A DNA stretch of 64,000 nucleotides from Moniliella sp. 'wahieum'. Its lineage: Eukaryota > Basidiomycota > Moniliellomycetes > Moniliellales > Moniliellaceae. The number at the start of each line of letters is the position of its first letter. Positions within the stretch are counted from its first letter, which is position 1. The stretch spans positions 1,240,001 through 1,304,000 of the forward strand of contig RSEE01000004.1 of the NCBI GenBank assembly GCA_003971905.1, given 5' to 3'. The notes below the pieces were generated by a model, which saw only the letters and a list, made by a program, of their open reading frames with translations, was not told the origin of the DNA and did not search any database. Shown piece by piece: positions 1 to 10,013 of the stretch. The position numbers were made by a program, and so were the translations under genes.

Positions 1-1351
1 GTTTTTTTCTGTTGCTGGGCGTGTTTGGCGGGATATGGGAGTGTTCACCAAGCTCAACACGTTCTGGGCTCGCACAGTGAGGGGAAAAACAGGCGTTGCA
101 TCCCATCCCATCGTGGAAGTGGCCGTCACCACTCTCACTGCTTTCCTGGCGTGGAGGAACCCGTACTTGCGTATGGGAGGAGCCGAGCTGATCAGCGAGT
201 TGTTCCAGGAATGTCATGCACACGATACGTTGGATGGGCTGTGCGTGGGCTCCGAGGACGAAGTACGCCCACTGTTCCTCTCGCTGGGGGTGCGCTGGTG
301 GCCAAAGCGGGCCTGGCCGTGATCACGTTTGGGCTAAAGTTACCAGCGGGGATTTTCATTCCGTCCTTGGCTGCCGGTGCGCTCTGTGGCCGTCTCCTGG
401 GGCTAGGCATGCAATACATGCAATGGCGCCATCCCACCTCCTCTTTACTTCACTGGTGTCCCACCGACGCCCCTGCGTCGTCCCTGGCGTCTACGCGATG
501 GTCGGCGCCGCCGCCACCTTATCGGGTGTGACCCGCACCACAATTTCTTTGGTGGTCATCATGTTTGAGTTAACGGGCCGCTTGACGTACAGTTTGCCCG
601 TCATGCTGGCCATCTTGTTAGCTCGTACCCTTGCTGACGCACTCGAGCCCGAGAATATTTACGAAAAGGACATCTTGGCCTCGGGCTTGCCTTACCTCAA
701 CCCCCACCTCCCCCACCATTGGGATGACGCCACTGTCCTCGATGCGCTCGACACGGCCGTCGATCCCATTGGCTCGATCGGAACCAACACCCTAGCCAGC
801 CTGGAACGCAAGTTGGCCCGTTTGGCCAAGGATTCGGTCATGCCGATGGGGGCTTTCCCCTGTTGCTGCCCGATCCCTCTTGGAACCAAGGCGGCGCAGC
901 CCGCTTGGTGGGGTACATTTCTGCTTCGGAGCTAGAGCATGCATTGGCCAACTTGCGCCATGCCTCCTTTCCCGATTCGTCGCCGTGCACATTTTTGGCA
1001 CTGGAGGAGCCTGTGCGAGGCGAAGGGGCCCCCTTGGACTTGACCCGTTACGTTGACTCGGCCCCGATCTCGATCCGCATCCACACGCCGCTCGAGCTGG
1101 TGCACAAATACTTTTCCACCTTGGGCCTGCGCTACCTTGTCGTCACCGAGCATGGACGGTTCCGCGGCATGATTTGGAAAAAGAAGTACGTTGCTAGCTG
1201 CGTTGCGGTTGCGTCTATCGTATGCCGGCTTGGTTTCGCTGGCCTGATTTGTGACTCCTGACTAGTGACTGACCAACAACGAATCTGTCTGGCCCTCTGT
1301 GCAAACAGCTGGATCGACTTTGTGCACCAGGTGGATGCTGCCTCGGGTTGA
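1..1351 (+). CDS. CLC-family chloride channel/transporter, 3' part
   Basis: This is the C-terminal half of a CLC anion channel or H+/Cl- exchanger of the Gef1 type, which acts in Golgi, vacuole or plasma membranes. The 5' end lies outside the window. Visible in order are the permeation-region signature FGLKLPAGIFIPSLAAGAL near 330-390, the helix segment PGVYAMVGAAATLSG near 490-530, MFELTGRLTYSLPVMLAIL near 560-620, and a cytoplasmic CBS domain whose second repeat ends near 1185 (RYLVVTEHGRFRGMI). An intron at about 1186-1308 (donor gtacgt, acceptor cag) joins to a last exon ending WIDFVHQVDAASG and TGA at 1349-1351. The reading frame moves 2 to 1 (near 285), 1 to 3 (near 440) and 3 to 2 (near 850). 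Each step is the direction expected of one lost base, and the first and third fall on GGGGG runs, so I take the gene as intact in life. Confidence 0.9.
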
Positions 1352-1820
1352 GCAGCGGCCAAGCGCGCCAGGAGGTCTGGACAGGTACACGTCATCCACG
1401 GCAAACATTTTATATCCCGCTGCGCCTGCCATATGCATTCCCCCCACCCCCTTCCTTCTCGTCTCCATCATTTGGCAATACAGCTCATATTCTTGTTGCC
1501 CTCGCTTTACCTCTTCGCGTTGCCATGACCTCCATATGAACATACATGTGAACCTCTTTTACCTTGCCCTTCTTTACTCTTCATGTTTCTACATATATAT
1601 CATCCCCTTTCCCCTCTATATTCTCACCACGAGTCCACAAGCATGCGGATTAGGATACTAGCGGCATACAACTGCAAAAAGTAAATCGTGCGAAGAACGG
1701 GAAAGCAAAGGACAATGGTGGCGCAGGGTAGAAGGGGGGTGGGGGGAGGGCCCAGACCTTACTCACACAGACAGGAGGTCCCAAAGTATATTATATCGTA
1801 GCATGGTAATCATTTCACGG
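1352..1820. other. intergenic, convergent 3' ends
   Basis: About 470 bases between the CLC stop and the stop of the minus-strand membrane protein. It is pyrimidine-rich around 1430-1620, as expected for 3' untranslated DNA. I see no gene, RNA or repeat here. Confidence 0.6.
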
Positions 1821-3409
1821 TTACTCCTCATCCGAATCGGCGAGGTAAGCGCGCCTGCCACGGGATCCGAGCGCAGGCAACTCTTCTTCCGTCTCGCTCT
1901 CCTCATGCACCGCCGATGACTCCCTAGACGACGCATACGACGCACCACGACGGTGGGTGGCAGAACTGGCTTGGCGCCGCACCTCCGAGCGCGAGGGCAG
2001 GACCGAATCGGACCCACGACGGGACGGTTCCTGGTGGGAACCGCCACGGTCGGAATAGGACGCTCGTCGCGCCGAAGGGGCCCGCGACCCGGCGCGATCC
2101 GAGAGGCGTGAGTGCGAACGGGAGTGCGAACGGGAGTGCGACCGGGAGTGCGACCGGGAGTGCGACCGGGATTGGGGACGCGACTGTTGAGTAGGACGAA
2201 ACGCCGGGGACGCAAGCTCAGCAAGACCGTCGTCAGGTTCGTACCCGCGTTGACGGTTGCTGGCAAAGCTCGCCCGTTGTCTGCCCTCTCTTCCCCCACG
2301 TACGGCCCGGCCTCGTGCATCTCACCGTCTTCAAACGGTGTCGGCTCCGCTGGGGTGCCGACGTTGTACGCACCGCCGCGCCGGGCCGAGGCACGAGAGT
2401 GGCGAGTGGTGGAATAGCTGCGGAACGATCCTTGGTACTCGTAGTCCTGATCCTCTTCGTCGTACTCGTGAGGATGGTACTCCTCTCTTCATCGTCCTCA
2501 TACCAGTCGTGATCGCGTGGGCGTTCGGCCCGGCCATAGCGATCCGTAGCAGGGCGGTCCCGGTACGCAGCAGGGTGATCCCTGTACGCAGAAGGGTCAT
2601 CTCGGTATCAGCAGGGGAAGTAGAGTGGATGGCGCGCGAGGCGCGCGAGGTCTTTTTTGCTTTTTCTGCACGGTGGCTCTTTTGGAAATCGTATGCGCGT
2701 CGGCCCCAGGTGTAATGGGGTTCGTTGAGCACTTCTTGGTCGAGAAAAGAAAGATGTAGGTAGCAGCAAGCACTTCGAAAAAGAAGAGAAACACTTGGAG
2801 AGCAAACGTGGCAAAGCACAACTTCCATACCAGGTCACGAAGCGAACAGACATGATCAAAGTCGTTGGGCTTGGCATAGTGGTAGTACGAGTCAAAGGTG
2901 CAGGCCTCCTTGCCGCCCAAATCTTCAAAGTAAGCCAACGTGCCAGACACCACAGCACGCACATGGAGAATTGCAAAACAATCTCCACCTTCACGTCGAG
3001 GAGGCAGTAGAGGATGTCGCCAGGGTGAATGAAGGGGGCAAGGGGGATGGCCACATCATAGCCAAAGTAGATGAGGGGGGTCAAGATACCGAGGATGATG
3101 AGGAAGATGAGGGAGCCCCAGGATGGCTTGACGATGGGATCGTTGTCGTTGTACCCCTGCCAAGCACGTACGGTTATATAGGGTGAGCATGGAAGGATGA
3201 GGCAGGGCAAGACAGCAATGCTGTTCCAGTGGAGAGACACGTACCTTGACGGTGAGGCAGCTGACGACGAGCACGGCAAGCGAGAGGCCGCAGACGCAGA
3301 GGGTGAGGAACATGCGTGTGACCCAGATGAAAACAGGGCTGGGGGCGCGCGGGCGGCGCTGGACGTCAAGGGCGGGCGTGTCGAGCGCATAGCGCTCTGG
3401 GAAGCCCAT
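1821..3409 (-). CDS. four-TM MARVEL-like membrane protein with charged tail
   Basis: Likely a MARVEL-domain-type fungal plasma-membrane protein; the family assignment rests on topology more than on motifs. The start ATG at 3407-3409 opens with MGFPERYALDTPALDV. TM1 follows (RMFLTLCVCGLSLAVLVVSC), then an intron at about 3157-3244, TM2 (SLIFLIILGILTPLIYFGY), TM3 (IVLQFSMCVLWCLA) and TM4 (KLCFATFALQVFLFFFEVLA). The rest is a long hydrophilic tail: AYRD-type repeats near 2520-2600, an acidic stretch, and a serine/arginine/histidine repeat (RSHS units) encoded by five 12-base repeats at 2110-2169. It ends GRRAYLADSDEE with TAA at 1821-1823. At least two frameshifts interrupt it. The substrate or partner is unknown; such proteins often sit in eisosome-like or other membrane domains. 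Confidence 0.72.
2110..2169. repeat. five 12-base tandem repeats in the MARVEL-like gene tail
   Basis: Five copies of gagtgcgaMcgg, with M being a or c, sit in frame on the minus strand and encode alternating Arg-Ser-His-Ser units. Being a multiple of three, copy number can change without a frameshift. Confidence 0.85.
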
Positions 3410-5217
3410 GGTGGTCGCGGAGAAAGGGGGGAGGGGGGGGGGGCGAGAGATGGTGGCAGCGAAGGCCAGCGCAGGTCGAGGCGCGAGGGCCCCTGCGGGG
3501 ACAAAAGGCCCATTTAAGAATCGCCCGTCTGGGATTCGCACTGCAGATCTGAATCCACCCATTCAGAACTGAGTCCGCGTAGCGCGCACTCAGGCCGTGC
3601 TCTGTCCCCGCGCCCTGTCCCCGCGCTCTGTCCCCGCACTGGCCCCCCGGCACAGCGCCAGTGTGGCCAGCCCTGCGTCCGTCCCCGCAGCGCCAGCATT
3701 TCACATTTCAAATGCGCGTGCCGAGACTCTGACAGCGCCCAGGGCGGGGGATAAGAGGCGGAGAGTGGCGTGGTGCCCTGGCGGGGCCGGGCGGGGCCAA
3801 GAGGGCGGGGCGCAAAGAGGCCAAGCCAAGCCACCACAGCCGAACAGCTCAACCGGCCGCTGGATGTCTACATCACCGTGGCGTCGCAATCCATCCCGCA
3901 TCACATGCATCAGCCCTGCCCTGCCGCAACAGGAAGCGACCGGGCTGGGGCTTCCAGTGCACGGTCAACGTCAACAGCATATTGATTCGGCTCTGTGCGC
4001 GCTCTTGCCGAGCGCGAACAAACGGTCGATACTCCTGCAGTGCGCGCGCCGTGTCTGGGACGAAACAGGACCAAGCCAGTCGACCACGGTTGAACGGCGC
4101 GGTGGCTGAATCTCGTTTGGGGTGGGACGCCACCCCATGACGCAGCTTGTATCGGAGCCACGGCAGGACACATACCAAAAGGCGATATCGGTAAAAGTAG
4201 TAGGTAGTGCTTGCGAGGGATGTGATCTTCGCGACCAACAGCTCATCTTCGAGGCCAGTTGTGGGCGCAACAGAGAGAACCTGGCATGGTCATACTGAAA
4301 CGTTGTACCCCAGATCGTTGGTGGTGGAAGTTCACTTGGTTTCATGGCCTGGGACGCCCAAAGGAGGTCAACGGAAACCCATCCACAACAGCGCTAGTCC
4401 TTTGCATCCTTTGAACGGGTCGCAAAGGACATATTACGCGGTTAAAAAGCTGGCGGAGTGTTGTACTGAGTACAGATGACATAGGCGGCGCGTATATATG
4501 TGGGTACTAAGGCAAGTATGACTAGCAATAACATGTAACAAAACAGTGAGACGGGCAGAAAGTTGGAGGTTAGTACTCAGAAATTCGATCAACCTATACT
4601 TAGGGTGAGTATTATACTACTCAGTGCGAGTCTCTCCCTTTGGTCTCGCCTGGATTCCCCTATAGAGCACCTCATTTGCGCCTTTACCGTTCAGGAGTTT
4701 CCGCCGTTCTACTGTTTGTAGAGCACGAAGCGGGGGTATTGACTGGGAAACGCACTCTAACGGATACACCGCGCGGTTATGCCGTATCTTCCAGCTACAT
4801 ACATCGTGTTGTACGCCTACAGCTCCAATCCAATCCGCCCCTTTGCTCGGAAGCCTCAAAGACATGGAGGCAAATGAATTACCGCGAAACCAGGGAAATT
4901 GCTGCGGAGGTTCTGAAGCAGCAAGGTACGCTGGGCATCTTTATGTTGCAGAGGGGGTCCAGCCTGTTGCTTTTGGGCATGGGACCTCACTGATGCGCGA
5001 GGGAGAGTTAGTCCGACGGCTAACGTCCTATACTGGGGCCTAGGGGCCGGTCCAAGCCGAGCTTTGGAGGAACATGGTTACAGTGGTACGCGGATCTGTG
5101 GGCCGCACCACGTATGTCTCGCGCGACCTTGCTGGACAATACATGGACTGGCAATGATGGAGCATCCAGGATCGTGGACCGTGGACGAGACGGAAAGAGG
5201 GTAATTCGGGACTAGCT
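3410..5217. other. intergenic region
   Basis: 1.8 kb between the MARVEL-like start and the ERG25 stop. It holds a 13-base tandem repeat (about three units of ctctgtccccgcg) at 3600-3638. Near 4465, 4573 and 4615 there are ACTCAG/CTGAGTAC motifs of the kind that recur elsewhere in the window. The apparent ORFs here have no recognisable domain. Confidence 0.5.
3600..3638. repeat. 13-base tandem repeat
   Basis: Three imperfect copies of ctctgtccccgcg, in noncoding DNA upstream of the MARVEL-like gene. Confidence 0.75.
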
Positions 5218-6243
5218 TTACTCGCGCTTGAACGCAATCTTCTTGGCTTGGGCCCGATCCATGCCCTTGTCCATCAACTTGCGCATCTCTTTTTGGTTCT
5301 CACGGGCTTGGTGGTAGGAACCCTCGGTGTCCATCACATAGTCCCACCACCGGAACGAGGAGGCATAGCACCCAATGAACGTTTGGTGATGATGGTCGTG
5401 GTGGTCCGCCCGGCCCAAAAGGGAAGAATGTGACGAAGGCTAAAGGGGAAATCGTATCCGCTGTGCGAGTCGATGGCCTGGAACAAGCGACAGACAATCC
5501 ACAGGTACACCGTCACGAGGTGTACGTTGCCCGTCATAACCGCAAGCAGGAGCGGGCCGCCAATGGTGCCGGTACCCAAAATGAGCGTTTCGGCAGGATG
5601 CGCGTACTCGGCCGCCAGGCCAAAAGGTGCTGCAAAACAGTTAGCAAGATCCCTCCTCAAAAAGGGAATGAAGGTATCAGCTCAAAGGTGGGTAGACGTA
5701 CCGGCATACTCGTGATGCTTCTTGTGGATGTGGCGGTAAAACGGGCCCCAGTGGAACAAGCGGTGGGCCCAGTAGTGCCACGTGTCTTCCACCACAAAGA
5801 ACAGCGCCACTTGCCAGGCAATGGTCCAGATGGACGGGAAGGGCACTTCGTACGTGGCCAGACCGAGGTACTGGCACATGGGGTGGAACCCCCAGATCTG
5901 CGGCAACTCCACAGTAAAGTGGCTCAGCAGCACGTATTTGGTGCACTCCCACTGGTCTTTCCACGAAGGAATCTTCTCATCTTGAATCTTGTACTTGCGC
6001 AACGCCGGATATGGTCGATCACCACCCAAGGCGCCGCACGACCAAAGTAGAGCAACTCGTGCAGCACAAAACTCATAATGCCCGTCGCGATGATGGGGTT
6101 GTCCCACCACACGTACCAGTTCATCCACCCCTTTTCGAGGAAGTTGAGGCTGGCTAGTCCACGCCTCGGTACAGGTCGGCGCCGTGGACGTCAACGTGGG
6201 GGTTGAAGATGCCCTCGAGGATGGTGGTAGCGTTGAGCGACAT
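5218..6243 (-). CDS. ERG25: C-4 methylsterol oxidase (sterol desaturase family)
   Basis: This ER membrane di-iron enzyme removes the C-4 methyl groups of sterols in ergosterol synthesis, working with Erg26 and Erg27. The start ATG at 6241-6243 gives [19 protein letters not shown]. The fatty-acid-hydroxylase histidine boxes are all present: HRLFH, then HKKHH a few residues later, and a distal HHDHHH cluster. TM-rich stretches include [20 protein letters not shown] and [21 protein letters not shown] 72-base intron lies at 5630-5701. The protein ends [14 protein letters not shown] with TAA at 5218-5220. Three frameshifts occur, near 6150, 6010 and 5408. The last two are restored by one C ([13 protein letters not shown]) and one G (FWAGADHHDHH), so the gene is probably functional. 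Confidence 0.95.
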
Positions 6244-7202
6244 GGCGAGAGCACAAGCAAACCCAGGACCCAGCGCGCTGGTTCCGTGCAGGAGAAGGTG
6301 GTGGTGGCAAGGGAAGTTCTCTACTACAAGGGGGCGATCCGGTTGCCAAACCCGCTCTTATGTCCCACACCTGGCCCCAGCCGACTAACCTGCGACCCAA
6401 GGGGGAGGCGGGCTACGGGCTACCTGGGTTATCTGTAACCCGTCTCCAGTGCCGCCGTCTGCCGCGTCTCCTTCCGCTGCGTTCTGGACTGGGACGCGCA
6501 GAAAATCCCTGCGAGGTAAGATGTAAGATCTGATTCCAGACGCACCGCACCAGACCAGTGTGGGCGCAGACGCCAACCAAATGACCTGAGGCGGTCCTCT
6601 CTGCCCCCGTGCCCATCACCACCTTCCGACCCAAATCACCCGAACGCCCCCAGTGCTGCACTGGCCACTGGGCCACTGTCCGAAGCCACGGGGCGATCAT
6701 CGATCAGGCCTTAGGCCTGCCTTACGCAACCCCAACCGACAATCACACCTCCTCCCTCGCCCCTCTCACGCCGACCGACAGGCCAGATGCAAATGTTCAA
6801 CGTCTCTCAAGTTTCAATCCGCTTCGTCCGGCCGCTCAACCGGAGGGGCTTTCGTCCAGTGCGGTTCCCGACATGTACGGTGCGGCCATCGTAGTCCATG
6901 TAGCTGCACGCCGCCAGGCACCGCTCTCCTTCCCTTCGCCTACTCCACTCTCGTAGTGCCAAAGGAACCAAACCAAAGAAAACTGCACTCCTATCGCTAC
7001 ACCCATTCACAGCAGAGGGAGTGCGGACGGTAGACGGCCATGCCATTGGGAGGGTAAGCCACGCTTTACATAGCCGCGTGTCTAGCGCTAGACCACCGAG
7101 CAAATGAGCGCGAGGGCAACGTGCAACACGGCACAGGAAGCAGCGACAAGGGGGCGCTTCGTGTCGGGCATGTGGCTCCAAGCGACAGAATCGCGAGCAG
7201 AC
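6244..7202. other. intergenic region between ERG25 and RPL23
   Basis: About 960 bases containing the ERG25 promoter side. Near 6705-6725 there is a TAGGCCT-type palindromic motif that recurs elsewhere. No supported gene is present; the overlapping ORFs on both strands lack any recognisable domain. Confidence 0.5.
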
Positions 7203-7726
7203 TTAAACCACCGTGCCAGCGTTCGAGGCAATACGGGGCCAGAGGTCGGCGCACTCCTTGGCCACGGGGCCAGTGATCGCCGAGCCCTTCATCTCACCCT
7301 TGGGGTTGACAATCACACCGGCATTGTCCTCGAAGTAGAGGAACACACCGTCCTTCCTCCGCCAGGTCTTGCGCTGCCGAATGACAATGGCAGCATGACT
7401 GTCATCAATCAATCAATCAATCAATCATCAAGGATCAAAAAAGGGTCAATGTCCTGTTCGTCGTTGCATTCGCTGCAACCCATCAAAGAAAGAAAGAAAG
7501 CCGTCCACGTACCCTTCTTACGCAGCTCCGGCTTGCCCTTCTTGACCGAAGCGACAAACATGTCCCCAGCCGAGGCAGCGGGCAGGCGGTTGAGACGCGC
7601 ACCCGTGCCGTGGACAGCAATGACAAACAGGTTCTTGGCCCCCGTGTTGTCGGCGCAGTTCATCACGGCGCCCACAGGCAGACCGAGGGTCATGCGGTAC
7701 TTGGTTCCCTGAGCTCCCTTGGGCAT
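7203..7726 (-). CDS. RPL23: 60S ribosomal protein L23 (uL14)
   Basis: Large-subunit protein that contacts 60S assembly factors and the inter-subunit face. Exon 1 starts [20 protein letters not shown] (ATG at 7724-7726) and runs to [10 protein letters not shown]. Intron 1 at about 7399-7512 (donor gtacgt, acceptor acag) carries a CAAT repeat. Exon 2 encodes [20 protein letters not shown] and ends [12 protein letters not shown] with TAA at 7203-7205. Length is close to the family's 137-140 residues. Just after the acceptor one C seems to be missing: adding it gives [13 protein letters not shown], the expected sequence. The upstream flank is shared with the divergent zinc finger gene. Confidence 0.97.
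7409..7430. repeat. CAAT microsatellite in the RPL23 intron
   Basis: Four to five copies of caat/atca lie in the RPL23 intron close to its 3' splice site. Confidence 0.8.
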
Positions 7727-8409
7727 GTTGAGTCGATTCACTCGGTCAGCTTCGTATCCAGGACAGTAGCGATAGCGGTAGCCGTAGGGACGACAGGCCC
7801 GTCCCGGTCCTCCCCCTTTCGTGCGGGGATCGGAGGAGGGGGGAGGTCGCCACGGCCCCCGGTACGAGGATTAGTATGCTCACCTTGCTGGTTGGCGAAC
7901 CTAAGGGGAAGCGTGGGAGCGAACCGCGAACGGGCAGGGGCAAGGGCAAGGGCAGCGCGGCAACCCTACTTCTCGGCCCGGCCAACCCGTTACCGTTTTT
8001 GCGCTTTGGGCGGAGGGGGCAAGTAGGTGACTCTGCAGGTGCCGCTCCTCTTTCGCTTGCGCCCAGCTGCGGTCGATATTATTCGGCCTAACCCTATGTC
8101 CTGCGCCGGGGGTGGCGGAACCTGCGGGGGACGTGGCGGAACTGGTGGGGGCACCTGCAACTTGAAAGTGTGGAGTAGGTCGGGATGGGACGATCGATGA
8201 TTGATGAGACGGAATGGGATGGAAGATGCAACAAACAAGGCGGTGGAAGCTGGCTGGATAAGATTGCCCAGCCACTCCACCTCATCCATCCATCATCCCA
8301 GCACCACCGCCATCACCACCACCCACAACTACCACCGTCACCACTACCACCACCACTCCCAACCGCGTCCCCAGTCAGCCTTGTCCCCACCACCGCCCAT
8401 TGCAACCAA
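7727..8409. promoter_or_regulatory. divergent promoter of RPL23 and the zinc finger gene
   Basis: About 680 bases between two divergent start codons. A telobox-like AACCCTA lies at 8090-8096. A CACCAC/CATCAC-rich microsatellite occupies 8290-8360, just before the zinc finger gene. The regulatory role is inferred from position only. Confidence 0.4.
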
Positions 8410-9325
8410 ATGAGCGACGCTCGTTCCCTGCTGCGGGCCACCAAGGCCGGCCCCACCCCCCGTGCGACAGAAGTGCAGGACAGGTGGGCGAGTACAACCG
8501 CGGCAGGGGCGCTGCGCTGCACGGCATGTGACCTGCCCATCCGCCATCCTGCACTCTGGCCCACGCATTCTGCGTCCCAGCCGCACCGAACCAACGTGGC
8601 GCGTGCGCTGGCCTCCCCGACCCGGCCGGACGCTGCTGCGGTCGCTGGCCCCAACGGGCCAAGTGGTGCAAGTGCCACCACCGAGCCCGTTCTGCCACCT
8701 GGGACCCCTGGCACGCCAGGGACCAAACGCAAAACCCCTCCTGCTGCTGCGCCAGATCGGGATTGGGAGGCGGACCAAGCCAAGCCCAAACGAGCACGTA
8801 CCACGCCCCCGCCCAATCCCGGTGGCGAGATGCCACGGCGGCGCAGGACGCGTCGTCTGCCGCTGCCCCTGCGCCTGACTTTTCCGCTGAGTTGGCTGCG
8901 TTTGAGCGGGAGGTGTTGGCTCCTCTGCCTCGAGAGGAAACGGCCAGGAGTATGTCCGCACGGCAGGGGCGACGATGGAGGTGGCGCCTCAGTTGGTTGG
9001 GCAGCAAGAGGGGGACGATCAAGAGGAAGAGAAGGGCAGGAGCAGGCGGAAGCGCGGGCGGTGGTTGCATCGCGGGTGCGGACGAACGGTTGGAGGTGTA
9101 TGAGCGGACGAAGAGGAGATGCGGGTGCAAGCAGAGGGGAGACAACGGTACGTTTTTGCGTCGGGAGTGGAGAGGGGGAATGGGTGAACGGGGCAAGCGT
9201 TGGTGGGATGAGGTGGTGCTTGGCCATTTTGTTAACCAAGAGGGGGATGGATGTGGATGTGTGTTGTGAGCAGAGTGCAGGCCCTTCGGGACCGTTTGGC
9301 CGCGATCAAGAAGCGTCGATCTTAA
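8410..9325 (+). CDS. ZNF830/CCDC16-like zinc finger protein
   Basis: The N-terminus MSDARSLLRATKA, a single C2H2-type finger (CTACDLPIRH ... THSASQPHRTN, Cys-x2-Cys and His-x5-His), and the C-terminus RVQALRDRLAAIKKRRS match the eukaryotic ZNF830/CCDC16 group, linked in other organisms to splicing and cell-cycle checkpoints. The middle is proline-rich with a basic KRKTPP segment, followed by an acidic/aromatic motif (DFSAELAAFEREV) typical of this group. The ATG at 8410 is chosen because the conserved N-terminus begins there. TAA is at 9323-9325. At least two frame changes lie between 8840 and 9280, and an intron is possible near 9150-9250. Confidence 0.8.
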
Positions 9326-10013
9326 GGTTGGCATTGAGAGCGAGGTTGGTCATGTTCCCTTTCGTGCGATGATACCCGAAGTCGTGTTGAGCCGACAAGA
9401 TGAGATGGAGGTGGTGGCAGGGGCGTGCGTCTAGGACGGGACATGCAGGATCGGTCAGGGCACCACCCCCATCTGTCCACAGGAACGTCCACGATCCTAG
9501 AGCAATACCTGGCAACAGATTGCAACAATACATCGCATCACGTTGCGGTACCGCTTGTTGGTCTGCCTGCCCACCAGTGTCCCCAAGGGCTTATAGATCG
9601 ACTATCAGCGAGGCCATCATGATTGACTGCCTCTGCCTCTCTCTACCTTTGTTCATAGCATTGGCAAAACTTGCGCAGACAAACCAAATGTGTTTCCCCC
9701 ACCACTGCAAGCTCTGTCGCTCACCCGGGGTTTGATAACCGCTACCAACCCTCCGCAATTACAGGCAGAAGGGTACTTTGACATGGGAAAATTGCCTACC
9801 GAGACACGCCCTACTCAGTAACTCACCTCTCAGCCTCGAGCTTCAAGTCCCACCTGTCGAGATCCGACTACATCCAAGCGATCCAAGTGACCCCAGGTAT
9901 GGTAGGTAGATCGGAGTGAAATACAAGTAGATGGGAAGGGGGAGGATCGGGAACAACACTATCTCTCCTCTAACTCTGGATCTCCTCACCGGTGCGCCCT
10001 CTGCGACCCAGTC
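9326..10013. other. intergenic, convergent 3' ends
   Basis: Nearly 700 bases between the zinc finger stop and the probable stop of the transcription factor. I see no gene, repeat or RNA. Confidence 0.5.

Noticed and set aside
35-1261. Several separate short genes at the left edge
   Set aside because: The pieces in three frames align in order to one CLC channel and join by single-base shifts.
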